This document shows, piece after piece, positions 33,999 to 42,344 of a stretch of 46,703 bases of DNA. Numbering within the stretch: the first letter of the stretch is position 1; every line of letters begins with the position of its first letter. Below the pieces are notes generated by a model. It ran no database searches and had not been told where the DNA came from. It saw nothing but the letters and a program-made list of their open reading frames with translations. The DNA is from Petrocella sp. FN5 (GTDB taxonomy: Bacteria; Bacillota; Clostridia; Lachnospirales; Vallitaleaceae). Made by a program: the position numbers and the translations under genes. The DNA is taken from contig NZ_JARGDP010000020.1 in NCBI RefSeq assembly GCF_029210395.1, positions 1 through 46,703 of the forward strand, written 5' to 3'.

Positions 33999-35510
33999 TC
34001 AATCAACATCCTTTCTACGGCTACACTTAAACATGGCTACAATCATTGCAGCACAAACCCAGAAATAAATCACCATAAAGGGCAGTTCAAAAATATTTTC
34101 AACAAAATTATGTATAAGGACACCAATCATGCCCGAAAAAATCCCATAAGCTAAAATTCGATCTTCTTTTTCACTAATACCAAAAATATAGCGAACACTG
34201 TTAAAGAGTAATGTCAAAATGAGCAGCGCAAAAGTTGTGATGCCCACATAACCGGTCTCAATATAAGTCTTTAAGTAATAGTTGTCCATATAAAAAGGTG
34301 CAAGGTTATGATTGGTTGCAACCGCACCACCAAATCTACCCAAGCCAAGACCGATGGGCTTATCATTAGTAATTTTATCAAGACCATAATTGTATCTATA
34401 GATCCGACCGCCGTTTGCTGATTTCACCCTATATTCTTGTGTAAACATATAACTAAAACGGTTATAAATGCCATCGATATTAAAGAGTGCCGCTAATACC
34501 ACCGCAAAAATAAACAAAATCATACGTCTTGCCATAAAAATAAAGAAAACGATAATGGAGAAAAATGCTGCAATCCAAGCCCCTCTAGAAAAGGTTACCA
34601 CAAGACTAACGCCCATTGCCAGTGTAAATACAAGGGCAATTATTTTGAGTAAAATATCTTTATGGGCTATAAACATTGCAAATCCAATTGGTATGAATAG
34701 GACCAAAAGTGATGCAAATGCATTAGGACTGTCAATAATGGAATAGGCTCTCGTGGTGATGGTCTCTCCGCTATCTACCCAATTACCCAACATCGGTGCC
34801 TTGGTCAAATATTGATAGATTCCATGAAAACCTAAGAGACCTACGCCAACAATAAATGTCCATAGTGTTCTATGGATGGTGATTCTATCTCCTAAGAGTT
34901 GCAGCGCTAAATAGTACCAAAGAACATGCTGTACTACCACTCTAAAACCTTCTATGGCAACTGCAAAATCAGGTGAATTAATAAAGACTAACAACATAAA
35001 AATCAATGCAAAGAAAGCAATCGGCAGATCCATGGCCGAATATACATACCTTTTATTCCTTATAATACGACTATATACAAAGAATGCCACAATGAGCAAA
35101 TAGAACAACTCATCCCATATACCGGATAATGGGCCTGCAAAAATCCTAATCAACTTGTCCACATAAACATATAGGGCAATCAAATAAATGAAATTTGCTT
35201 CTTTAATAATTGCACCAACAAAACTGTTTGTAGTCACATTCTGGTAGATATCTCTAAAAAATACAACCAGCCAACTTTGATCCCATAGCTTTCGAAATGG
35301 CTTGAATGCTTTCTCAAAAAGCTCGTCAACAAACAACAAAAAACGTATCAAAAAGAAATCCATAAACTTTTCCGGATGGGTCATATTATGGCTTTTAGAA
35401 TTAGGTTTCATGACCTGGCTGTGCTTAGCCATTTCAACCAGATTCACAATAAAATTGAATATGAAGCTTTCATATATCTTTCTTCTAAGTATATCCATGG
35501 TTTTCCCCAT
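33999..35510 (-). CDS. O-antigen ligase-like / Wzy-type membrane protein, 503 aa
   Basis: A polytopic membrane protein of the Wzy_C superfamily that joins or polymerises lipid-linked oligosaccharides. Residues 1-100 are a cytosolic extension. At least ten membrane segments then follow, with the large loop containing TRAYSIIDSPNAFASLL and the block VVTFSRGAWIAAFFSIIVFF typical of the family. GLGRFGGAVATNHNLAP.YMDNYYLKTYIETGYVG is the external loop. The start is ATG at 35510, directly after the stop of the DUF4330 gene (TAAATG); a second ATG at 35498 is possible. It lies between the DUF4330 pair and csaB. Whether it acts as polymerase or as ligase to the wall cannot be told. Confidence 0.86.
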   Translation of the reverse strand: MGKTMDILRRKIYESFIFNFIVNLVEMAKHSQVMKPNSKSHNMTHPEKFMDFFLIRFLLFVDELFEKAFKPFRKLWDQSWLVVFFRDIYQNVTTNSFVGAIIKEANFIYLIALYVYVDKLIRIFAGPLSGIWDELFYLLIVAFFVYSRIIRNKRYVYSAMDLPIAFFALIFMLLVFINSPDFAVAIEGFRVVVQHVLWYYLALQLLGDRITIHRTLWTFIVGVGLLGFHGIYQYLTKAPMLGNWVDSGETITTRAYSIIDSPNAFASLLVLFIPIGFAMFIAHKDILLKIIALVFTLAMGVSLVVTFSRGAWIAAFFSIIVFFIFMARRMILFIFAVVLAALFNIDGIYNRFSYMFTQEYRVKSANGGRIYRYNYGLDKITNDKPIGLGLGRFGGAVATNHNLAPFYMDNYYLKTYIETGYVGITTFALLILTLLFNSVRYIFGISEKEDRILAYGIFSGMIGVLIHNFVENIFELPFMVIYFWVCAAMIVAMFKCSRRKDVD

Positions 35511-36008
35511 TTACTCGACTCTTTTAAAATCCACGATGACAGAGGATAGTTTGACCTTTTCTGTTGTAAAGAAAAAGATATTACCTACCACCATCTCTTC
35601 TTTTCCCATTTTGTAAACCGGGTCATTATAAGACATTTCTACACGGGTTGTAACCAATGCCTTTTTCTTCAATGGATCCGGTCCAGTTACCATTTGTCCG
35701 CTACTGTCAGGTAAGGCCAACATATTATCAATAATCTGAATATCGGTTACCGTACCATTAATGTATTTTTTATCCTCAGCTAGCTTGTCACCGACTTTAA
35801 TTGAGGCAAAATAATCCTCATGAAAAGGATAGGTTTCGACTGTGAACTCTACCATAATATTTTCTGAATTTGTGCTTAGATTTATAATGTTCTTGCCTGA
35901 AAATTTGCTTATGGCACCTAAAATCACCACAATGAGTAACATCAAAAACAATAGATCAAATAAATGTATTTTATTAAATAACTTGCCTTCTTTCGTGATG
36001 AGCTTCAT
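35511..36008 (-). CDS. DUF4330 family protein, second of a tandem pair, 165 aa
   Basis: A single N-terminal membrane anchor (LFDLLFLMLLIVVILGAI) and an extracytoplasmic part of ~130 residues rich in strands (IMVEFTVETYPFHEDYFASIKVGDKL ... KALVTTRVEMSYND). The family has no known function. It is similar in layout to the gene upstream (36010-36480), suggesting duplication. The start is ATG at 36008, seven bases after GGGGAG. It lies in the polysaccharide operon between a glycosyltransferase and the O-antigen-ligase-like gene, so a role in export or assembly of the polymer is inferred. Confidence 0.84.
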   Translation of the reverse strand: MKLITKEGKLFNKIHLFDLLFLMLLIVVILGAISKFSGKNIINLSTNSENIMVEFTVETYPFHEDYFASIKVGDKLAEDKKYINGTVTDIQIIDNMLALPDSSGQMVTGPDPLKKKALVTTRVEMSYNDPVYKMGKEEMVVGNIFFFTTEKVKLSSVIVDFKRVE

Positions 36009-36009
36009 C

Positions 36010-36480
36010 TTAATTCTCCCCTTCAATCATTTGGACGATTTTTGTCAAGGTTACAACCTCATCCGTTTTAAACCAAAAATCCAAGCCTGCTTTGATTTCT
36101 TGTCCTGACAGGTCCCTATAGGGTCCATATTTATTAACCTTAGCATCCACCGTAACTCGAACAAGTTCCTTCGTCGGGTTCACCACTTCTAAAAAAACAC
36201 CGCCACTGGCAATCACTTCCTTGAACTCTTGGACACTAACATCTGTCACATAAGCATCTTGATATCGACCACTTGCTACAAGTTGATCGCCTATCTGTAT
36301 CCGCTCTCCCATGCCAAGAGGTAACTTATCCGTTTCAACCATAAAACTCACTCTATGGTCTGAGCTAATTGTAAAACCATCATCAACCTGACTTCTTGAC
36401 ATGTACATATAGGCACCAATGAGTACTACTATAATGCCTAGTGCTATTAAAATATCAATGCTATTGATTTTTCTCTTCAT
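36010..36480 (-). CDS. DUF4330 family protein, first of a tandem pair, 156 aa
   Basis: An N-terminal anchor (IDILIALGIIVVLIGAYMYM) and an extracytoplasmic domain with VSFMVETDKLPLGMGERIQIGDQL, matching VEFTVETYPFHEDYFASIKVGDKL of the neighbour, and VRVTVDAKVNKYGPY matching its VTTRVEMSYNDPVY. The two look like paralogues that could form a heterocomplex. The start is ATG at 36480, directly after the glycosyltransferase gene (four-base gap). Function unknown. Confidence 0.84.
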   Translation of the reverse strand: MKRKINSIDILIALGIIVVLIGAYMYMSRSQVDDGFTISSDHRVSFMVETDKLPLGMGERIQIGDQLVASGRYQDAYVTDVSVQEFKEVIASGGVFLEVVNPTKELVRVTVDAKVNKYGPYRDLSGQEIKAGLDFWFKTDEVVTLTKIVQMIEGEN

Positions 36481-36484
36481 ATCC

Positions 36485-37627
36485 TTATCCTCTCAACATT
36501 TCTTGATAAATCTCTACATATCTTTTTGCCATCGCTTCATCTGTGAACTCAGTCATAACCTTATCATGCAAGTTCTTTCCAATTCTTTGTGCCAATACCT
36601 GATCTTCATATATCTTAGTAATGGATTCTGCCAGCTTTTTACTGTCATTATCCGGAAACAGCAATCCAGTCACATTATCTTCTATTAACTCCGGAATGCC
36701 ACCTACTCTTGAACCTATAGAAGGCTTAGCAAATCTAGCGCCTTCTAATAATGCGTAGCATACAGCCTCACTGTGAGAGGTAATCGTATTGACATCAATA
36801 ACTTGGTAAAAGGCATCAATATCCTTCACAAAGCCAATAAGATGAACTGTCTCTTCAAGTTCATTTTTGTGAATATAATCCTCATATTCTCGCAAATATT
36901 TTTCATCCCCATAACCGGCAATCCATACAACAATATCTTCTGAATAATCCTTAATAACTTTACATGCTTTTAGAAGGACATCAATGCCCTTGACTGGATG
37001 CAATCTGGTGGCTGATCCGACAACAAAGCTTTTTTCTTTGTAGGGTATATTTTGCCTTTTACAAAAAGCTTCTTTTGTGATTTCTGCATGGGACCGATGC
37101 TTTGCAATCCCATTATAGGCCACAAAAATATTCTTAAAGCCTCTTCGAATCATGTCTTTTTCAAAGTCTTTGGCCATGGTAATAAAACCATCAAACGTCT
37201 TCAGGCTTTTTTTGTTTAGCATGGTAAATAGGATTTTTTTATAAATATTATTGTCAAAATCATGCTCATAATCGCTATGAATGGTGGTGATACGCTTAAC
37301 ATTGGTTTTGTTCTTTAACTTTGATGCAATAAAATTGGCTCTGGCACCGTGGCAATTGATTAAGTCAAAGTTTTCCCTTTGAATATACTCAGCTAGCTTA
37401 CCAACCACTGACATATCAAAACGATTCTTCTGCCTCATAATGGTTAAATCAATACCCTCTTCCTTGGCTTGTTTTGTAAAATCGCTTTCAATAAAACATA
37501 CCAATTTGATATCAATCATATCTTTTAGGCACTTTAATAAGGTAATCACACTGGTTTTTGCACCACCGGTATCACCACCACTTATGATATGAAGAACCTT
37601 TAGTCTATTGTTGCTATTCTCATTCAT
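36485..37627 (-). CDS. Glycosyltransferase family 4 protein, 380 aa
   Basis: Cytoplasmic GT-B glycosyltransferase that adds a sugar to a lipid-linked precursor. The N-terminal donor/acceptor domain shows LHIISGGDTGGAKTSVITLL and CHGARANFIA. The C-terminal nucleotide-sugar domain shows VGSATRLHPVKGIDVLLKA, WIAGYGDE, LIGFVKDIDAFY and SHSEAVCYALLEGARFAKPSIGSRVGGIPELI, the GT4 E-x7-E motif. It is full length. The start is ATG at 37627 after AAAGGTG. It lies in the wecC operon; sugar and linkage cannot be told. Confidence 0.92.
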   Translation of the reverse strand: MNENSNNRLKVLHIISGGDTGGAKTSVITLLKCLKDMIDIKLVCFIESDFTKQAKEEGIDLTIMRQKNRFDMSVVGKLAEYIQRENFDLINCHGARANFIASKLKNKTNVKRITTIHSDYEHDFDNNIYKKILFTMLNKKSLKTFDGFITMAKDFEKDMIRRGFKNIFVAYNGIAKHRSHAEITKEAFCKRQNIPYKEKSFVVGSATRLHPVKGIDVLLKACKVIKDYSEDIVVWIAGYGDEKYLREYEDYIHKNELEETVHLIGFVKDIDAFYQVIDVNTITSHSEAVCYALLEGARFAKPSIGSRVGGIPELIEDNVTGLLFPDNDSKKLAESITKIYEDQVLAQRIGKNLHDKVMTEFTDEAMAKRYVEIYQEMLRG

Positions 37628-37653
37628 AAAATACACCTTTCAATACTGCTTTT

Positions 37654-38922
37654 CTATAACAGCCTATCATCCCTTAAAACCCCGTCAAGAACCACACTTA
37701 ATTGCTTGGTTAGATTCACCCGATCATATTGTGAAATCGCTTCATAATCCGGCTGTACTTCAAGTGTTCCTTGCTTCCACCTGCTATAGATGTCACCGAT
37801 ACAAGTTGCGATTTTGTCCACTTCAGTACTATCGATTACGTAGCCTGTTTTGGTCTCTTTGATGACCATCGCCGCTGCACCCTCTTCCGGCACCAAGGCG
37901 AGTATGGTCTTTTGGGTATTAATGTATTCAAATATTTTACCTGTATAAAAGTTCTTATCGCCAATACCTTTTCCTACAATTAATAAAAGGACATCCGAGT
38001 TTAGGAGAAACTCAATACTTTTCTTGTGCTCCATATAAGAATAGAACTTAACAATATTTTTGTTGCCCAACATACGAGATATTTTTTCTATGTTTTGTTT
38101 GGAAAAATCCCCTACAAACTGAAGTAAAATATCCTTCTCATCCACACTTTTTTCTTCTATAGCCTTGTTCAGCGCTTTTAAGAAATAATCCGGCTTTCTT
38201 CTACCGTACATAGAACCGGCATACGTTATGGTTAACTTTTCTCTTTTGGTAGAATTGATTTCTAGGCCCTCAAAGTCAGAAACGTCATAGCCATTAGGTA
38301 TAACAATTGATTTATCTTTTAAGTCATAATCCTCCATAAAGCCTTCCAACATAAAGGGAGAATTTGTTATAAAGTAATCACAGTGGGCAATTACATCGGC
38401 TTCCATCTTCTGCTCAGTCTTTTTTCGATAATTGCTGTAATTCATATCTAATATATAGGGATTCTTAGTCCACTCGTCTCTAAAATCAACCACCCAGGGA
38501 ATGTCTTTATAATGCTTTTTAACATATAAACCTAAAAGATGGTCGCTGTAGGGATAGGATGTACTATAAATGACATCTGGTTGAATCTCTTTTACATATT
38601 CTAATATGCTTCTTCTATTTTTTCTATACCAAAGCCATTCACCATCGGGTATAAGCAGTTTTCGAGACAGGAATTTGCCAAGGATGTGAAAAGGCTTTTT
38701 CCAATGGGTCAAATCATGACTCTTTGTCCGAATGATACGTACATGGTTAACCTCACCGATTAGGGTTGGGTCGTTGACCCCTTTTTTATGATCTACGGTG
38801 TATATAATTGGTTCCCAACCAAACTGTGGCAGGTATTTTGCAAACTTCAAGGTTCTTTGGACACCGGCACCACCCATAGGTGGAAATTGATAAGCCAGCA
38901 TTAACACTTTTTTCTTTTGCAT
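37654..38922 (-). CDS. Glycosyltransferase (GT4-like), 422 aa
   Basis: GT-B glycosyltransferase of the polysaccharide operon. The N-terminal block is VLMLAYQFPPMGGAGVQRTLKFAKYLPQFGWEPIIYT, then DVIYSTSYPYSDHLLG, WVVDFRDEW, FITNSPFM and IVIPNGYDVSDFEG. The C-terminal domain is LTITYAGSMYGRRKPDYFLKAL, LLLIVGKGIGDKNFYTGKIFEYINTQKTILALVPEEGAAAMVI. This matches glycosyltransferases that lengthen cell-wall polymers. The start codon overlaps the stop of wecC by one base (TAATG), so the two are coupled. Specificity unknown. Confidence 0.91.
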   Translation of the reverse strand: MQKKKVLMLAYQFPPMGGAGVQRTLKFAKYLPQFGWEPIIYTVDHKKGVNDPTLIGEVNHVRIIRTKSHDLTHWKKPFHILGKFLSRKLLIPDGEWLWYRKNRRSILEYVKEIQPDVIYSTSYPYSDHLLGLYVKKHYKDIPWVVDFRDEWTKNPYILDMNYSNYRKKTEQKMEADVIAHCDYFITNSPFMLEGFMEDYDLKDKSIVIPNGYDVSDFEGLEINSTKREKLTITYAGSMYGRRKPDYFLKALNKAIEEKSVDEKDILLQFVGDFSKQNIEKISRMLGNKNIVKFYSYMEHKKSIEFLLNSDVLLLIVGKGIGDKNFYTGKIFEYINTQKTILALVPEEGAAAMVIKETKTGYVIDSTEVDKIATCIGDIYSRWKQGTLEVQPDYEAISQYDRVNLTKQLSVVLDGVLRDDRLL

Positions 38923-40187
38923 TAAACAGTTCCCTTTCCAAGCAGATGGTATTCAAAACCTAAAGCGTCAATCTTATCTGCGTCAAAGAAATTCCTTGTA
39001 TCTAAAATGCGTCTCTCACTAACAAGAGGCTTAATTTCATTAAAATCAATTTCCTCAAAGACTTTATGATTCACACCCAGTATAATCAGGTCTGAATCTG
39101 TACAAGCTTCTTTGATGTCCGTTGACAAATACTTAAAATCCTTAACAAAGGGATCAAAGAGGCTAAGTTTAATATCTTTGACTTCTTCCAAAAGCTCTAT
39201 TAACTCCAATATAGGGCTTTCTCTAAGATCATCTATATCCGGTTTATAGGTTATTCCTAAGATGGTAATCTTTTTCCCCGCTAATTGACCCAGTATCTTT
39301 TTCGATTTGGAGAATACATGGGCTGGCATGGCATCATTCGTCTCTCTTGCTAGCCTGATAATTTTTGCTGTTTGAGGGAATTTCTCAACAATAAACCAAG
39401 GATCTACTGCTAAGCAATGACCACCCACACCGGGACCCGGCATGTGAATATCCACCCTAGGGTGTTTGTTAGAAAATGTTCTGACATCCCAAGCATTTAT
39501 ACCCAGTTCTTCACATATCAGTGCCAGTTCATTGGCCAATGCAATATTAACATCCCTGAAGGTGTTCTCCATCAGTTTACACATTTCTGCCGTTGTCGGG
39601 TCCGTAAGGAAAATCTCCCCTTTAACAAAAGATTCATAGAGTTTTTTGACTTTTTTTGAGGACACTTCATTAATACCACCAACGATTCTGTTGTTTTCTA
39701 CCAGTTCTATTAAAATCTTGCCTGGAATGACGCGTTCAGGTGAATGGGCCACATACAAATCTTCGTATGGGTTCAAATCAGATTCATCTAATATAGGCAT
39801 CATCAGTTTTTCAACTGTACCTGGTGGTGACGTGGATTCTAGGATTACCATATCATTCTTCTTAAGATAAGGTACTATACTTCTTGTTGCCGCTTCCACA
39901 TAATCCATCATGGCCGTTTTATCTTCATTGATTGGCGTTGGAACCGCTATAATAAAAACATCCGCTTCTTCAGGCGTTGTTTTTGCCTTCAACTTACCAA
40001 GGTTAACCACTTCATAGACCAAAGCATCTAAATATGGTTCTTCAATAATGATTTTACCTTCATTTAAACTGTTTACAACCGCTTCATTAACGTCTACACC
40101 AATAACCTCATGCCCATTGTTGGCAAACATAGCCGACGTTGGTAAACCAATATATCCAAGTCCCAGTACACATATTTTTTTCTTCAT
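38922..40187 (-). CDS. wecC: UDP-N-acetyl-D-mannosamine dehydrogenase (UDP-sugar dehydrogenase), 421 aa
   Basis: NAD-dependent double oxidation of UDP-ManNAc (or a related UDP-HexNAc) to the uronic acid. The Rossmann motif is VLGLGYIGLPTSAMFANNGHEVIGVD at the start, then ESTSPPGTVE, YVAHSPERVIPG, MENTFRDVNIALANELALICEELGI, the catalytic Cys258 in GPGVGGHCLAVDPWF and GITYKPDIDDLRESP. These assign it to the WecC/WbpA group over UDP-glucose dehydrogenase. It is the first gene of the operon, with a GGAGG ribosome site. A degenerate dispersed-repeat end (40220-40256) sits in its upstream region. The partner epimerase WecB is not in the window. Confidence 0.93.
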   Translation of the reverse strand: MKKKICVLGLGYIGLPTSAMFANNGHEVIGVDVNEAVVNSLNEGKIIIEEPYLDALVYEVVNLGKLKAKTTPEEADVFIIAVPTPINEDKTAMMDYVEAATRSIVPYLKKNDMVILESTSPPGTVEKLMMPILDESDLNPYEDLYVAHSPERVIPGKILIELVENNRIVGGINEVSSKKVKKLYESFVKGEIFLTDPTTAEMCKLMENTFRDVNIALANELALICEELGINAWDVRTFSNKHPRVDIHMPGPGVGGHCLAVDPWFIVEKFPQTAKIIRLARETNDAMPAHVFSKSKKILGQLAGKKITILGITYKPDIDDLRESPILELIELLEEVKDIKLSLFDPFVKDFKYLSTDIKEACTDSDLIILGVNHKVFEEIDFNEIKPLVSERRILDTRNFFDADKIDALGFEYHLLGKGTV

Positions 40188-40219
40188 AGCTTCCTCCGGT
40201 TATTTCATATTTTATGTTT

Positions 40220-40256
40220 GGTTAAAGGGCCAAAATCTAGTTTGACGTCTTCACCT
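40220..40256. repeat. Partial dispersed repeat, copy C (one end)
   Basis: GGTTAAAGGGCCAAAATC then TAGTTTGAC matches the end GATTAAAGGGTCAAAACTAA then GTTTCAC of copy B. The other end is not recognisable. It lies in the leader of wecC. Confidence 0.55.
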
Positions 40257-40329
40257 ATTTATAACAATTTATTTATGGTTAAGTTATTAACAAAACTACT
40301 TATCTATAATACCATAATGGCTTATATTT

Positions 40330-40857
40330 TCAAAGTGGTTGATGGTTTCTGTTGCCGATAATTTTTGCCGGTACACCTCCGACGATATCATAGTTAGCGA
40401 CATCCTTTGTCACGACAGCACCTGCACCAATAACCGCACCTTGACCGATTCTAATACCCGGTAAAATAATTGCTCTGGCACCAATCCAGACATCATCTTC
40501 AATGACAACCGGCTTTGGAGGTGTTTCCCCACTATCCATCATGGGTATACTTATATTTTGTATATTATGATTCCTCGTATAGATGATAACATCTGGGCCC
40601 ATCATTACATATTTCCCTATGCTAAGTGGTCCCTGAATGCGTGCATTTATACCAACTCCGGAGCGATCACCAATTGATATTCCTCTACCTTTACCAAAAA
40701 AAACATTCTTCTCTATATTCACATCCTGCCCCACCACATCAAAGATTCTCTTGACTAAAAAAGCTCTGATTCTTTTGGAACCAAATGTTAGGATACCATC
40801 TGATGATGGCATTCTTTTCCCTATCAAATAGTACAACATCAAGTATAGATTCTTCAT
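40330..40857 (-). CDS. Hexapeptide-repeat acyl/acetyltransferase, 175 aa
   Basis: Left-handed beta-helix transferase that O- or N-acetylates a sugar. Repeated hexapeptide units run from ~50 to ~165 (VNIEKNVFFGKG, ISIGDRSGVGINARI, LSIGKYVMMGPDVII, VVIEDDVWIGARAIILPGIRIGQGAVIGAGAVVTKDV). The catalytic His lies in YTRNHNIQN, and the end is VGGVPAKIIG. It is of the CatB/NodL type. The start is ATG at 40857, just after the stop of the wzx gene (TGAGTATG). It is the last gene of the upstream polysaccharide unit. The acceptor sugar is unknown. Confidence 0.92.
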   Translation of the reverse strand: MKNLYLMLYYLIGKRMPSSDGILTFGSKRIRAFLVKRIFDVVGQDVNIEKNVFFGKGRGISIGDRSGVGINARIQGPLSIGKYVMMGPDVIIYTRNHNIQNISIPMMDSGETPPKPVVIEDDVWIGARAIILPGIRIGQGAVIGAGAVVTKDVANYDIVGGVPAKIIGNRNHQPL

Positions 40858-40859
40858 AC

Positions 40860-42326
40860 TCACCCATCCTTTAAAAATTCTTTAATATTTTTAAGTTCTC
40901 CAAATATGTATAGCAGTCCAAAATAGATAAGACCACCAGAAACAATACCAATAATGGTACTCATATTACTATATCCCATCCAAAAAATAACGCTTTTAAC
41001 GACCCCTCCCATAATAAAGGCCGATATCACAATCTTAAATATAACCTTTGGCTCAAGAATAAAGGGTATGGCTTTATTTCTAAACACGTAGCTTAATGCA
41101 AAATAGATTAAGTAAGCAAACAATGTGGTATATGCTGCAAATATATAACCATATCTCCCGACAAATAGAATATTCATCACCATATTAAACAAAGCAGCAA
41201 TGAAACAGTTTTGCAAAATATTAAATGTACTTCCTTTAAGTTCCCAACCTTTGTTGACATATTCAGTTAACCCAAGAAAAAACATCCCAAAGGCAATGAT
41301 ACCAATGACATGGCTACCTCCGACATACTTATGATCTAAGAACAATGTGGCTAAAGGCTTTGCAATCACAAAAAGCCCTACAGCAGCCGGCAAGGCAATG
41401 AGAATATAATTCTTTGTACCGTTTTTCAACAGTCGACTCACTTTTTCTTCTTCTTGTTCATTGTAAGCCTGAATTAGATTCGGATAATAACTTCTGTTCA
41501 TACCAATCATAATCATGGTAAAAATTGCTGCCGGTAAAGCATAGTTGGCACCATAGATCCCTACATAGGATTTGTCAAAATAATAAGTGATTACATATCT
41601 GTCTGAAAAATTTAATAAGGCCATGGTGAGCGTTAGTCCGATTAATGGAAAACCATATCTTAAAAAGGTTGTTAAAATCTCCATAGAGACACTTTTGAAT
41701 CGAACTTTATGCCCAACATCCAGGGCTCTTACGGCAACTAAACCAGTTGTTATGTCAATAACGCCATGGGATAACAAAATAGCTAAAACCGTGTTACCTA
41801 TCATCCTGAAAATCAGAACTGTTAATAAGAGTTTACCTATAGAAGCTGTTAACAAAAGAATAATATTTAAGCCTCTTTTGTCCACAAACAACAAAAGACT
41901 TAGTATATTCTGATTAAAACTGTATCCAACAAGTACCATCAGAATCGCCAACATTAAAGGTAGGTTCATCTGACCAAAAACGCCAGGTAGCAAAAATGCT
42001 GAGACAATCATCACCAATGATGCAAGGATTATTAGCAAAAACCAGCTCACAAAATAAGTTGAAAAAAAGCCTTCTCGCTCTTCCTGATCACTATTGACAT
42101 ACTTGCTGATATACCTAATGGAAGCGTTGGCAATCCAGCCTATAAGCAAAAGGTGGACAATATTGATATAAGGATTGATTAACTGGTATTCGCCGTAGAT
42201 GTCTGTAGAAAATAAGCCGGTATATACCCGGAGGGTCAAAATACCGACAATACCTTCAATGATTTTGACAGGTAAATAACCAAAAGATGAATTATGAATC
42301 CTTTTACTAAGACTTAAAAATTTCAT
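40860..42326 (-). CDS. Wzx-like oligosaccharide flippase, 488 aa
   Basis: Polytopic membrane protein of the polysaccharide transporter (MOP/MATE-like) family with about 12-14 segments. It starts SSFGYLPVKIIEGIVGILTLRVYTGLFSTDIYGEYQLINPYINI and contains LNFSDRYVITYYFDKSYVGIYGANYALP, the family block. It would move the lipid-linked repeat unit across the membrane. The start is ATG at 42326 after GGAG. It lies between the 953-aa glycosidase-like gene and the acetyltransferase. MurJ belongs to the same superfamily but is clearly distinct. Confidence 0.9.
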   Translation of the reverse strand: MKFLSLSKRIHNSSFGYLPVKIIEGIVGILTLRVYTGLFSTDIYGEYQLINPYINIVHLLLIGWIANASIRYISKYVNSDQEEREGFFSTYFVSWFLLIILASLVMIVSAFLLPGVFGQMNLPLMLAILMVLVGYSFNQNILSLLLFVDKRGLNIILLLTASIGKLLLTVLIFRMIGNTVLAILLSHGVIDITTGLVAVRALDVGHKVRFKSVSMEILTTFLRYGFPLIGLTLTMALLNFSDRYVITYYFDKSYVGIYGANYALPAAIFTMIMIGMNRSYYPNLIQAYNEQEEEKVSRLLKNGTKNYILIALPAAVGLFVIAKPLATLFLDHKYVGGSHVIGIIAFGMFFLGLTEYVNKGWELKGSTFNILQNCFIAALFNMVMNILFVGRYGYIFAAYTTLFAYLIYFALSYVFRNKAIPFILEPKVIFKIVISAFIMGGVVKSVIFWMGYSNMSTIIGIVSGGLIYFGLLYIFGELKNIKEFLKDG

Positions 42327-42344
42327 GCGTATGCTCCATCGGTT